Assembly (NCBI RefSeq): GCF_002741075.1 | Contig: NZ_CP016634.1 | Location: forward strand, 202,501 to 266,500 | Direction: 5' to 3' | Source: Pseudomonas putida | Lineage (GTDB): Bacteria > Pseudomonadota > Gammaproteobacteria > Pseudomonadales > Pseudomonadaceae | Length of the DNA: 64,000 nt | In this document: positions 18,878-28,800 of the stretch, one piece after another | How the letters are laid out: each line of letters opens with the position of its first letter | Numbering within the stretch: position 1 is the stretch's first letter | Notes under the pieces: generated by a model | Told to the model about the DNA's origin: nothing | The model's database searches: none | Seen by the model: the letters and a program-made list of their open reading frames with translations, nothing else | Program-made: the position numbers and the translations under genes

Positions 18878-20431
18878 ATGAGACGAGCACATCTATCCAC
18901 GACCGGGGGCAGCAATAGAGCTGCTGTCTATGTCCGCATGTCGACGGAGCACCAGCAGTACTCCACTGAAAACCAGCTGGATGCCATTCGCGTTTATGCG
19001 GCAGCACATGAGCTGGAGATCGTCCGGGTGTACACCGATGCGGGGAAAAGTGGCTTGAGCCTGGATGGTCGGGAGGCTCTTCAGCAGCTACTTCGAGACG
19101 TCGATGCGGGTCAGTCCGAGTTCTCTGTAGTTCTGGTCTATGACGTAAGTCGATGGGGGCGCTTTCAGGACCCTGATGTCAGCGCCAGCTACGAAGTTCG
19201 ATGTCGGCAGGCGGGGGTCAGGGTCGAATATTGCGCCGAACAGTTCGTTAACGATGGCTCACCGGTATCCAGCATCATCAAGAGTGTTAAGCGCATGATG
19301 GCTGGTGAGTACAGCCGTGAGCTGTCCGTCAAGGTGTTTGCGGGGCAGTCGCGCTTGATCCAGCTGGGCTACCGACAAGGTGGCCCGGCTGGATATGGAT
19401 TGCGTCGCCAACTTATCGATCAGACAGGGCAGCCTAAAGCAATCTTGGATCGGGGAGAGTACAAAAGCCTTCAGACGGATCGGGTGATCCTCACGCCAGG
19501 TCCTGAGTCCGAACAACAGGTCGTTCAAGATATTTACCAGACCTTTGTCAGGGAAGGTCGAACCGAAGCTGAAATTGCAACGCAACTGAATCGGCGTGGA
19601 CTTCTTACAGACTTCCAGCGACCGTGGACACGGGGCGTAGTGCATCAGATCCTGATCAACGAAAAGTACATCGGTAACAACGTCTGGAATCGCACTTCTG
19701 GCAAGCTGAAACAGCCCCGTACACCCAATCCAGTTGATCAGCTGGTGCGGGCCGACAGTGCCTTCTCCTCAGTGGTTGACCATGCGTTGTTTCTCGCGGC
19801 GCAAGCCATCATTCGAGCGCGGTCACGGCACTGGACTGATGAGCAAATGCTGGCCACGCTGAGGCAACTATTTGCGGAGCGAGGTTGCCTGTCTGGGTTG
19901 ATCATTGATGAGCAGGAGGATTGCCCCTCCAGCAGTTGTTATCGCCAGCGCTTTGGTAGTTTGCTACGTAGCTACAGCCTGATTGGCTATTCCCCCGCAC
20001 GGGACTACAGCTTTCTGGAGGCTAATCGCCGGCTGCGAGAACTGTATCCGCACATCTTGGCCGACACGCAGGAGCGCATTCGTCTTGTCGGAGGGCGCAT
20101 TGCGGTCGACCCCCAGACTCAGCTGGTTTGGGTTAATGATGAGTTCTCGATCTCGGTGGTGCTGTGCCGCTGTCAATGTTCAGAGTCAGTGCGCAGGCGT
20201 TGGCAGCTACGCTTCGATTTCGGTTTGTTACCTGACCTTACTGTCGCTGTTCGCATGCTCCCCGGTGAGCAGCAGGTGCTTGATTACTACCTCTTTCCCA
20301 TGATCGATTTGGCGGCACCTCACCTGCGTCTGGGAGATACTAATCCGCGCGAATTGGAACTCTACCGGTTCGACAGCTTGGATATCCTGGCGGCCCTGAG
20401 TCGACGTATACCCCTGGGGAGCGCTGCGTAA
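18878..20431 (+). CDS. Serine recombinase (517 aa)
   Basis: A large serine recombinase. The N-terminal resolvase domain has AAVYVRMSTEHQQYSTENQL with catalytic Ser22 and the Arg-rich active-site region VYDVSRWGRF; the Recombinase domain follows (GPAGYGLRRQL ... WTRGVVHQILINEKYIGNNVWNR). The C-terminal ~200 residues are unlike the zinc-ribbon and coiled-coil region of phage integrases. A start at 18878 (MRRAHL) is chosen because GAGGGG precedes it and it avoids the divergent promoter; a start at 18812 is possible. The stop overlaps the next gene (TAATG). It may be a second, nested recombination module or a resolvase for the element. Confidence 0.9.
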   Translation: MRRAHLSTTGGSNRAAVYVRMSTEHQQYSTENQLDAIRVYAAAHELEIVRVYTDAGKSGLSLDGREALQQLLRDVDAGQSEFSVVLVYDVSRWGRFQDPDVSASYEVRCRQAGVRVEYCAEQFVNDGSPVSSIIKSVKRMMAGEYSRELSVKVFAGQSRLIQLGYRQGGPAGYGLRRQLIDQTGQPKAILDRGEYKSLQTDRVILTPGPESEQQVVQDIYQTFVREGRTEAEIATQLNRRGLLTDFQRPWTRGVVHQILINEKYIGNNVWNRTSGKLKQPRTPNPVDQLVRADSAFSSVVDHALFLAAQAIIRARSRHWTDEQMLATLRQLFAERGCLSGLIIDEQEDCPSSSCYRQRFGSLLRSYSLIGYSPARDYSFLEANRRLRELYPHILADTQERIRLVGGRIAVDPQTQLVWVNDEFSISVVLCRCQCSESVRRRWQLRFDFGLLPDLTVAVRMLPGEQQVLDYYLFPMIDLAAPHLRLGDTNPRELELYRFDSLDILAALSRRIPLGSAA

Positions 20432-21324
20432 TGGCCACATCGGGAGAACATCTTGCACTTCATGTGGCGCAGGCGGCGCCTATTGCGCAGATCCCACTCG
20501 CGGATGTTCGCGTGCTCAACCCGCGTAGTCGCAATCAACAGGTGTTTGCACGCCTGGTAGAAAACATTGCGAGTCTGGGGTTGAAACGACCGATCACGGT
20601 GACCCGCAACGGTTCGAGTTTCGATCTGATCTGTGGACAGGGGCGCTTCGAAGCCTTCAAGGTCCTGGGGGAGTCGGCCATTCCGGCGGTCGTGGTGACG
20701 GCGGCTGAAGCGGACTGCTATCTCATCAGCCTGGTAGAGAATCTGGCGCGACGTAAGCACTCGAACCGCGACTTGCTGATGGCGATCAACGTACTGCACG
20801 AGCGTGGTTACTCCATCAGGCAGATTGCCCAGAAAACCTGCTTGGACCGTGCCTATGTTGGCGGCATTCTGATCCTGTTGCGGCAAGGAGAGGAGCGCCT
20901 GATCGCTGCCGTCGAAAAGGGCTGGCTACCGATTAAAGTCGCGATCCATGTGGCACGGTCTGACGATGGCCAAGTCCAGGCCGCCATGGTCGAAGCCTAT
21001 GAAAGTGGATTGTTGAAAGGAGATGAACTCATCAAGGTGCGCCGTCTGATCGACCGAAGACGCGTTCTTGGCAAAGGCTATGGTAGGCAGCATGGAGGCG
21101 AGCGCATGACCACTCCTCGCCAGCTGCTGACTGCCTATCAGACTGAGGTGCGCCGTCAGCGCCTGATGGTGAAGAAGGCGGACATCGGTGAGCAACGATT
21201 GCTCTTCGTCGTTACCGCATTGCGTCGGTTGTTGGCCGATGAATTTTTCCGGTCAATGTTACGCAGTGAAGGTATTGATGATATGCCGCAGGTATTGGCC
21301 GAGCGTATTCAGGGGGACGCATGA
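20431..21324 (+). CDS. ParB/RepB-like partition protein 1 (297 aa)
   Basis: A ParB-family protein. The ParB/Srx-type N-terminal domain has the nucleotide-binding motifs LICGQGRFEAFKVLG and SLVENLARRKHSNRD. An HTH (YSIRQIAQKTCLDRAYVGGI) and a RepB-type C-terminal domain follow. ParB proteins bind DNA sites and CTP and take part in partition, but no ParA ATPase is present. It is coupled to the recombinase upstream and ParB-like 2 downstream by 1-bp and 4-bp overlaps, so all three are one operon. Confidence 0.85.
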   Translation: MATSGEHLALHVAQAAPIAQIPLADVRVLNPRSRNQQVFARLVENIASLGLKRPITVTRNGSSFDLICGQGRFEAFKVLGESAIPAVVVTAAEADCYLISLVENLARRKHSNRDLLMAINVLHERGYSIRQIAQKTCLDRAYVGGILILLRQGEERLIAAVEKGWLPIKVAIHVARSDDGQVQAAMVEAYESGLLKGDELIKVRRLIDRRRVLGKGYGRQHGGERMTTPRQLLTAYQTEVRRQRLMVKKADIGEQRLLFVVTALRRLLADEFFRSMLRSEGIDDMPQVLAERIQGDA

Positions 21325-22226
21325 CTGTCGTCAAGCGTGCCTTTGAGCCCGATTTGATTACCGTCCGCTTACCGCTGATCTTGCCCTCTCGCCAAGTCAC
21401 CCACGATATGCTGACGTCCGTCAAATACGCGGCGATTTTGGCCTCCATCCGTGAGTTGGGCGTGGTCGAGCCGCTCGCGGTGCATCCCGAGCCGGTTCAC
21501 GGAACGGGAGGGGAGCCCTGTTATCTACTGTTGGATGGTCATTTGCGGCTAGCTGCGCTCGCACAGTTGGGGGCGGAAGACGCGTTGTGCCTGTTGGCGA
21601 CAGATGACGAAGGTTTTACCTACAACCGGCAGGTCAACCGACTTACCCCGATTCAAGAGCACAAGATGATTCTGGAGGCGATTCGCAAAGGAACGACCGC
21701 CGAGCGGATTGCCGAAGTCTTGAGCATCAACGTTGGACGCATCCGCGAGTGCCAGCATTTGCTGCGGGGGATTGCGCCGGAAGTCGCTGAGATGCTGAAA
21801 ACGCGAATGGTCAGTCAGGCGGTCTTTCGCGTGCTGCGCAAGATGAAGCCGATGCGCCAGATCGAATTAGTCGAGATGATGATGTCGGCTAACTGCTTTA
21901 CTGGCCGCTACGCCGAAATGGTCTTGGCCGCAACGCGTCCTGAACAGCTGGTCGAGGCAAAGAAAGTCAGTGAGGGCGTGACTGCTGAAGACATTGCACG
22001 CATGGAGCGGGAGATGGAAAAGCTCTACCACGACTACCGGTTGGTTGAAGACACCCTTGGCGAAACCATGTTGGTACTCGTGGTTGCCAAAGGCTATGTG
22101 TCTCGCATGCTGCGCAATCAGACTATCGCCGCTTACTTGGAGCGTTTCGAGCCTGACCTGGTGCGGGAGCTGGCGGGGATTGTGGAGGCGGTCACCGCCG
22201 ATGCTCGTAGTCTGGAGCGTGAATAA
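21321..22226 (+). CDS. ParB/RepB-like partition protein 2 (301 aa)
   Basis: A second, diverged ParB-like protein. The N-terminal domain has LLLDGHLRLAALAQLG (the GHxR form of the ParB box) and RLTPIQEHKMILEAI; the HTH is GTTAERIAEVLSINVGRIRE. The C-terminal half matches the plasmid-partitioning RepB C-terminal type. Two different ParB-like proteins with a serine recombinase and no ParA suggest a role in regulating or loading the recombinase rather than ordinary segregation. A pentanucleotide repeat begins 10 bp after the stop. Confidence 0.82.
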   Translation: MTVVKRAFEPDLITVRLPLILPSRQVTHDMLTSVKYAAILASIRELGVVEPLAVHPEPVHGTGGEPCYLLLDGHLRLAALAQLGAEDALCLLATDDEGFTYNRQVNRLTPIQEHKMILEAIRKGTTAERIAEVLSINVGRIRECQHLLRGIAPEVAEMLKTRMVSQAVFRVLRKMKPMRQIELVEMMMSANCFTGRYAEMVLAATRPEQLVEAKKVSEGVTAEDIARMEREMEKLYHDYRLVEDTLGETMLVLVVAKGYVSRMLRNQTIAAYLERFEPDLVRELAGIVEAVTADARSLERE

Positions 22227-22235
22227 TCCTCTCTG

Positions 22236-22275
22236 CTGTGCTGTGCTGTGCTGTGCTGTGCTGTGCTGTGCTGTG
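22236..22275 (+). repeat. (CTGTG)8 pentanucleotide tandem repeat
   Basis: Eight perfect head-to-tail copies of CTGTG, preceded by one imperfect copy CTCTG. It is directly after the second ParB-like gene. Repeats of this type change length by slipped-strand mispairing; here it is outside the coding sequence. Confidence 0.95.
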
Positions 22276-22362
22276 CGGCGGCGCGCGCCAGGCACTCACT
22301 GAGCGGCGCCAGCAAACCGCATCTCGGGTGAGGCTCCGGTTCATCGCACGGTCGGCCTGTAT

Positions 22363-22396
22363 CGCGGGGGCGATCCCCGGAGGGATCGCCCCCGCG
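22363..22396. terminator. Strong GC hairpin between convergent genes
   Basis: A perfect 15-bp stem (CGCGGGGGCGATCCC with GGGATCGCCCCCGCG) closed by CGGA. It lies between the ParB-like gene and the oppositely oriented DUF262 gene. There is no T run, so it may be a REP-like element or a weak terminator. Confidence 0.6.
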
Positions 22397-22467
22397 TAAG
22401 CAGAGCCGCTACTACCGGATCGGCATTCGGCCGCAAAGTAGTGTTGCTGCTTCTGAGTGGTAGGTGA

Positions 22468-24354
22468 TCATTCGTGTTTGGGCCAGATCGTCAGTGCTAT
22501 GTTGGCGAGGGTATGGGCTCGGGCTGAAATCGCGGCTTCATCCCACGCAGAGGTAGCAATCAGTGGGACATTGAGGCGCAGGCTGGTGTTAGCAATCAGC
22601 TTGTCGCGTTTCGCCGCGAAATCGCAGTGTTGCGCCGCCCTATTGACGCTGAGGTTCAGCAGCGTCAAGTTGCCTAGCGTTGGGATGCTCTCATGCCGCT
22701 CACGAATCAGGAGCTGCCAGGGCGTCAACGTGCCGCCAGAGCGCACAATCACTTCGATATCCGACTCGTCGCTGTCGGCTGCCACGCTGCCATCTTTCAG
22801 CGGCCAGTGGGCGTGCCAACTGCGTGGCAAAATATGGTCGATATCAAGCGCTGATAGGTTTGGCAGTTCGGGCTCTTCGCTTTTAACGGATAGCCGTAAA
22901 CCGCCCTCTAGCTCCGTTAGCAGCGAACGGGTTTTCGCGGTATCCAGCCGGCCTGGGTACAACGGTGCGCTGACGCAGGCGTTACGGAATTCGGCGTCGT
23001 CGGGCCAACGGGAAGCATCTCCGTTGAGTGTACTCAGATAGTCGCCGAGGACCCCGCTGGAGATCCCTGATTTCGTCAGGTGACGTAGCGCACTGAGGAA
23101 GATGTTGTTGTAGTTTTTGGGCGTCAGTCCACAGACAGCGCGGCGTACCACGTAGGACACCAGGCAATTGAACATGCAGGCTTTGTCCGCCTCAGGCACT
23201 TGCGCAGTCGAAATCAGCAGGGCCAGCGGGTGGAGCGTCGTGACATCATACGCCGCAATACGACGCCCAAGACGAGCAATGAGGGAGGAGCCGGAGGTGC
23301 TGATCAGTTCGCGGTAATGTTCCGCGTATTGGGTCAGGGTCACCAACTGATGGTCTGCGGTTTTGGCTGGAGCCTCGGCTGCGTAGCGCCGGTATTCGTT
23401 GTACAAGCGTGACAGATCAATCTCACTGCCCATCTCTGCTTGCAGTGTGGCGTGGATCAACCACTCCAGGCGGGGCTTGTTCAGGCGGCCACGACGCTGC
23501 TTGGTAGACCAGTAGTCTTCTTCGAACGGTAGCCACTGCTTGTCGTAAAGCGCTTGGGCATCGACTTTATCTTGGTCGGCGCGCATGAAAATGTAGTTGC
23601 GGATCAAGTCCGTGGCATGCAGCTCTGCGCCCCGTCCATTGAGCGTTTCAAAAATCACCTGGGCATCGTCCTCGGCTTCCAGCGAAATGCTGACCAGCTT
23701 GAGGTCTTGCAACACCGCCATGATGAGGCTTTCTGCATAGGCGGCGGCCAATTCGTTTCCTGAGCGAATCCAGCGTATGAACTCATGGGTAAAGAACCAG
23801 ATCGCGGCCAGTGCAGGTGGGTGATCATGGTGCTTGCGCAGGCTGCCGTGCTGCGTGAAATGGGCCGGGTATTCGCTCCGGAAATCGTCCAGACGCTGGA
23901 TGCCGAGGCTTTTGATGAAATGGGGGCGGTCGCGGAAGGTCGGCCACAGCTTATAGCGCTCCATTTTGGGGTCGCGCATGGTTTCTTCGTTGTTGTTTTG
24001 CATGCAGCCGATCACGCTGGGCTCAAAGGCCTGAATGCCGGTTGCACGTAATGCGAGCAGGAGTGACGCCAGCACGTACTGAAGCGTGGTCAACCGTTGC
24101 TGGCCATCAATGATGTGCAGGGTGTCGACGCCCATCAGCCCGTCTTTGGCTTGGGGTTCGAGGACCACCGCCCCCAGGAAGTGCGGTGTGATGCTCAGGC
24201 CGGATACCCGTGCCTGGGCTTTTTCCTGGATGTCCTGCCACAAGGCATTCCATTGATTGCGCAGCGTCCACACATAGGCGCGCTGGTAGAACGGTACACA
24301 GTACTGGCGGCGGTCTTGGAAAAGCTGGCGCACGGTGAGCGTTTCGGATTTCAT
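22468..24354 (-). CDS. DUF262/DUF1524 nuclease (GmrSD-like, 628 aa)
   Basis: The DUF262 N-terminal domain (nucleotide-binding, ParB-like fold) shows CVPFYQRAYVW at residues 19-29 and IIDGQQRLTTLQYVLASLL near 85. The DUF1524 HNH nuclease domain shows DIDHILPRSW near residue 504 and GNLTLLNLSVNRAAQHCDFA near 555, giving the His-Asn-Asn nuclease residues. The family includes GmrSD type IV enzymes that cut modified phage DNA, and SspE. Here both halves are in one chain with no DndB/SspABCD-like partner nearby. It is convergent with the recombinase operon and is probably an anti-phage cargo gene. Confidence 0.88.
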   Translation of the reverse strand: MKSETLTVRQLFQDRRQYCVPFYQRAYVWTLRNQWNALWQDIQEKAQARVSGLSITPHFLGAVVLEPQAKDGLMGVDTLHIIDGQQRLTTLQYVLASLLLALRATGIQAFEPSVIGCMQNNNEETMRDPKMERYKLWPTFRDRPHFIKSLGIQRLDDFRSEYPAHFTQHGSLRKHHDHPPALAAIWFFTHEFIRWIRSGNELAAAYAESLIMAVLQDLKLVSISLEAEDDAQVIFETLNGRGAELHATDLIRNYIFMRADQDKVDAQALYDKQWLPFEEDYWSTKQRRGRLNKPRLEWLIHATLQAEMGSEIDLSRLYNEYRRYAAEAPAKTADHQLVTLTQYAEHYRELISTSGSSLIARLGRRIAAYDVTTLHPLALLISTAQVPEADKACMFNCLVSYVVRRAVCGLTPKNYNNIFLSALRHLTKSGISSGVLGDYLSTLNGDASRWPDDAEFRNACVSAPLYPGRLDTAKTRSLLTELEGGLRLSVKSEEPELPNLSALDIDHILPRSWHAHWPLKDGSVAADSDESDIEVIVRSGGTLTPWQLLIRERHESIPTLGNLTLLNLSVNRAAQHCDFAAKRDKLIANTSLRLNVPLIATSAWDEAAISARAHTLANIALTIWPKHE

Positions 24355-24440
24355 GGCGTCCCCTTGATGGTCTGCGCATTCTGGCCTGTGCGGACCATGG
24401 CGTCACTAGGGCGGGGCGACTGTCGCGTGCTGCGTGTAAT

Positions 24441-24456
24441 TTGACCTTATGGTCAA
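24441..24456. promoter_or_regulatory. Palindrome TTGACC-TTAT-GGTCAA upstream of the DUF262 gene
   Basis: A perfect 6-bp inverted repeat with a 4-bp spacer, about 90 bp before the DUF262 start and before the rightward small gene. It could be an operator. The rest of 24355-24625 shows only a 41-codon rightward frame from an ATG at 24449 with no clear family, not called here. Confidence 0.4.
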
Positions 24457-24625
24457 TCAGCCCCCACATTTGGCTCGCACCTGGCGGCAGTCCCGCTTGG
24501 ACCTGGCGATCATGCCCCCGGTCGGTGGTCGACCGGAAGGGGACCAACTGGTTGCGGCACGCGGCAACCACTAGCCTGAGTGTTTAGGGCAAGAGCTGCC
24601 GGGGCTGGATAAGACGAAAAAAGCG

Positions 24626-24835
24626 GTGGAGCAGGACACGCTGGTAGCGCTGATCGAGAGCGGGGCGGCGCGGGAGTTTCGCGCCAGCCGTGGACCGGGT
24701 GGCGAGGGCTGGAGTTTGAGTACGCGGCTGGGCCGGTTCTGGTTGCCGGTGCGCTCGCGCCGCGAGCCAGTCAGGACCTGGGCGAGCCTGACCGCGCTGG
24801 GGCGGTTCTGCGAGGCAGTGGGGTCCGAAGTTTGA
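24626..24835 (+). CDS. Small conserved-looking protein (69 aa)
   Basis: A GTG-started frame giving VALIESGAAREFRASRGPGG then EGWSLSTRLGRFWLPVRSRR. The Arg/Gly/Trp-rich text looks like small proteins I recall from integrative and conjugative elements, but I cannot name the family with confidence. The true start may be a few codons upstream. There is no obvious partner; it may be a leftover from an earlier mobile element. Confidence 0.45.
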   Translation: MEQDTLVALIESGAAREFRASRGPGGEGWSLSTRLGRFWLPVRSRREPVRTWASLTALGRFCEAVGSEV

Positions 24836-25017
24836 GCGTCGAGTTCTAGCGTCGGTTGGGTTCGGCAAACACCCCCCAGCAATACAGGCTGTACGCGGAT
24901 ACGCCAAGCATGTGCATGATTTACCGTGGTCCCGTTTCCACTCTGTCCCTATGGAATGTGATGTAATGGCGCCATTATGAGTTCATATCCATAAAAGTTT
25001 GGCTCCGGAGGGACGAT

Positions 25018-25830
25018 GTGAAGCCAAGCCATCTCGATTGGTTAAGTGACACTGGTGAACGGAAAACCACAACGTGCGGCCGCAATATCGAAATCTGGGC
25101 CTTGGATCCAGAAGATGACGCTGCGGTATTGTCGGCATGGGCCAAATACTTCCGTCAGCACTACATCACCGATGCGGACCTGCCGGTGATGGTCGATGGT
25201 ACTGGGCTAACCAAAGCTGACTATCTGCGTACTATACTGCTGCCCGATGCCAAGACGACCCCAGGACCCAGCTTGCGCTCTGGGGACTTCGGCGAAATTC
25301 TCGTTGCTGATTACATTGAGTTCGTCCTAGGGTACTGGTGCCCACGTGAACTTCGCTATCAGGATCGATGGAATCGAAACGACTCTACCAAGGGCTGCGA
25401 CGTCATTGGCTTCAGATTTGCAGTCGACGGCCAGGTCAGCCCTACGGACGAGCTTTTTATATTCGAATCAAAGTCCGGTATGACGAAAACGGAAGCGCAT
25501 CGTCTCCAAGATGCCATCGATGACAGCATCAAGGACAAGCTACGGGAAGGCATGAGCCTCAACGCTATCAAACGACGATTTATTGATCGTGGAGCACTGG
25601 CAGATGCAGATCGAGTGAAGCGCTTTCAAAACCAAGCGGATCGCCCTTTTCGACGCATCAATGGGGCGGCAGCGATCCTAGATGACGATGTGTTCGCGCA
25701 AACCGATCTGACAGCTGCCGACGCTTCGGCGCATCCTAACGCCGGTAATCTTCGACTGATCGTTATTCGAGGTCCATCGCTTATGAAGCTTGTTCATGCT
25801 CTATACGAAAGGGCAGCAGATGAAGCCTGA
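25018..25830 (+). CDS. hamA: HamA, Hachiman defence nuclease subunit (DUF1837, 270 aa)
   Basis: HamA is the effector nuclease of Hachiman. The core RSGDFGEILVADYIEF (residues 87-102) and the PD-(D/E)XK-type active site D128 (KGCDVIGF), E150 and K152 (FIFESKSG) are in order. The start is GTG at 25018 with GGAGGG upstream; the overlapping ATG at 25016 is followed at once by TGA, so it cannot be used. The helicase gene starts inside the last codons, which fits a stoichiometric pair. In known systems HamA is held inactive by HamB until DNA damage or phage replication intermediates are sensed. Confidence 0.88.
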   Translation: MKPSHLDWLSDTGERKTTTCGRNIEIWALDPEDDAAVLSAWAKYFRQHYITDADLPVMVDGTGLTKADYLRTILLPDAKTTPGPSLRSGDFGEILVADYIEFVLGYWCPRELRYQDRWNRNDSTKGCDVIGFRFAVDGQVSPTDELFIFESKSGMTKTEAHRLQDAIDDSIKDKLREGMSLNAIKRRFIDRGALADADRVKRFQNQADRPFRRINGAAAILDDDVFAQTDLTAADASAHPNAGNLRLIVIRGPSLMKLVHALYERAADEA

Positions 25831-28800
25831 AGCGAGTGCGCTCAACATCCTATCCACGACCCGCGCCAGGGCGAAACTGCACGAGTTTCGCGTTGCGCCT
25901 GAGGACTTCAACGCGCTCCCACGGGACCCTGCCATCCTCTTTGCGCTTGCGATCGGGATTCTTGGCGACGTGGCTGCCACCATTGCAGACGGCATTGGGG
26001 CTGAAGTGGGTGCTGAATTAGGCGAGCTACAGGTTCCTGTGGGCTGGAATGAGGGAGACGCGGACCCACAAGCTGCTCTCGGCTTCTCGTCGGTCTTTTT
26101 CGATGCCTTTCTTAATGCACAACTCGATACCGAACTGACATCCGAGTTCTCATTACTTTGTGCGGCGGCTTATTACGTTGCTGGCAATGTCGGTAGTGCC
26201 ACCGTGATTGTTCGGCGAATGGAGCCTCCCGACACTGAGATCGCTGGCGGGCTGGGTTACCTCGCCTATTCGATCCTGAGAAACGACTTCGTTGCGATTG
26301 AGGTGCCCCACACCCATCGTGCAGTTACGTCGCGCCTTCTCGAAGCTCTCGGTCGCTTCTTTCGATTTGAGGGTGATATAGAGGCAATCGTCGAAGCTTG
26401 CAATCAGATGCGTGGCTACTTCTATAGTGCGGGATCACCTCGTGAACTGCTCTATGCGGACATCGTCATAGCAGTCTGCACGCTAAAGTTGCGCAACGCG
26501 GCACGGACGAAATTACCCCTCGCTTCCGGCCTTGAGTCAGAACTATGGCGCCCGGCGCTCAGCAAGCCCCATTTCCCGATTGAGCTTTGGCCCGCACAGC
26601 AAAGGATTGCTGATGCTGGTGTATTGTCTGGGCGGTCAGTCGTCATCCAGATGCCGACCAGCGCGGGCAAGACGCGTGCTACGGAACTGATCATTCGGTC
26701 AGCCTTTCTGTCGAGGCGCGCCAATCTCGCGATCATAGTCGCGCCGTATCGGTCGCTGTGCCACGATATTCGGAGCGATCTCGTAGCTGCCTTTTCTGGT
26801 GAGAATATCCGGCTCGACGAGGCCTCGGACTCCTATCAGTTTGATCTAGCGCTCGAAGCTCTGATTGCTGATGATTCTGTTCTAATCGTTACGCCGGAGA
26901 AGCTGCTGTACATGCTACGACGCGCGCCCGATCTCGCGGAAAGGATCGGTCTTGTCATTTATGACGAAGGCCACCAGTTCGATGGCATCACCCGTGGACC
27001 TACTTACGAACTGCTGCTGACGTCCCTGCGTATGGCATTGCCGGTTGCGGCGCAGATTGTTCTTATCTCGGCGGTGATCGGGAATGCTGCTGACGTGGCC
27101 GCTTGGCTTATTGGGGATGCACAGGCAGTTATTGGGGGTGATGGTCTCCTGCCAACTACCAAGAGCATCGCGTTCGCGAGCTGGCAAGATCAACGCGGTC
27201 GCTTAGAGTATGTGAAACCGCAGGATCCCGCAGAACGTGAGTTCTTTGTGCCGCGCGTAATCGCCGACACCGTTTTACCCTTGCGCGGACGTGAAAGGGC
27301 CGTGCGGCGGTTCCCTGAAAAAAATGGCGGTGACGTCGGGCTCTTCCTCGGTTTGCACGTCGTTCGCAATGGCAGCGTCGCTATCTTCTGCGGCCGCAAG
27401 GATAGCGTGACAAAGATCTGCTTGCGGGCGGTTGAGATTCTTGAGCGTGGATTGGATGTTGAATGGCCGATTGCATCCTCGGACGCAATGGAAGTCCACA
27501 AAATCCGTGCACTTTGTGAGCTTGAACTGGGGGCGGGAGCTTCGGCCACCCAAGCTGCGGCACTTGGGATCTTCGCGCATCACGCCGATACTCCGCATGG
27601 CATCCGCTTAGCGATCGAACATGCCATGAAAGAGGGGCTTGCGAGATTTGTCGTTTGCACCTCAACGCTGGCGCAAGGAGTGAATTTTCCACTCAAGTAT
27701 CTAATCGTAACCTCAACTCAACAGGGCGGGGAGCCAATCCTTGTTCGTGACTTTCACAACCTGATGGGGAGAGCGGGCCGGGCGGGTATGCACACCGAAG
27801 GTAGTGTAATTTTCTCGACACCGACAATTTACGACCAGCGAAAGCAGTTTAGAGGGCGTTGGACCTGGGATCGCGCAGTTGAGCTGCTGGACGCCAAAAA
27901 CTCCGAGCCGACGCGGAGTTCTATCCTAGCGTTGTTTGATCCGTATGAGCAGCGCACTCCACCCATTGTTCAGGAGATTCCGCTTGCTTGGCTGGATCTC
28001 GCTTTCGCTGACGCCACCAAATTCGACGAGGTTGTTGCATCTGCACGTGCTGTGCAACCCGCTATCAACGAACGCGAATTCCGACGTTTCATAGAGGGAC
28101 GGGCACGTGCGGTGCAGCATATTGCTTCGTTTCTAATCGCGAACATGAGCTTTACCGACGGCGAAGATGCGGTTATGCGTATAGGTGAACTCATGGCCAA
28201 CACTCTCGCTTATCATCTCGCAGATGAAGAGATACGGCCTCGCTTGATTGCGCTGTTCCGCTCCATTGGTCAATCCATCGCCGTGAATACCGATGACGGT
28301 ATGCGAGCGCTTATTCGGCGGTCCCCATTACCACCAGCGGCAGTGGTCGAACTTCAAGCTTGGGTGGACGCAAATATCGAAGTGCTTCGGGACGCTGCTA
28401 CCGAGGATCGCCTTTTCGATGAAGTCGCGCCGATTGCCTTAAGGTTCGCGACGTCTCGCGCGATCTGCACTATAAGCGTTCAGGATGTTATCCCTCGGAC
28501 GTTGCGTGAATGGGTTTCGGGCCGATCTTATGCGACGATTTTCGAGACGCTTCATAAGGCTGGTGCGCGCGCGGGGCGAGATCGTGTCACGGTCGAGGAC
28601 GCCGTTGCACTTTGCGAGAGCGGTTTCGGATACGACGTGGCAATGGTCGTAGCATCACTTGCCGATCTTACCGAGGGGCTTGATGAGGGGCTGCATTCTG
28701 CTGCCACACTTCTGCAAAAGCAGATCAAATATGGTTTGTCGGAAAGATCAGCAATTGCCTTCCATGAGGCTGGCTTTGCCGATCGTTATGTGGCGTCAGG

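Noticed and set aside
22236..22275. Possible CRISPR array
   Set aside because: It is a simple pentanucleotide tandem repeat without spacers; no cas genes in the window.
24449..24574. 41-codon rightward frame starting MVNQPPHLAR
   Set aside because: No clear ribosome-binding site and no recognisable family; it overlaps the palindrome.
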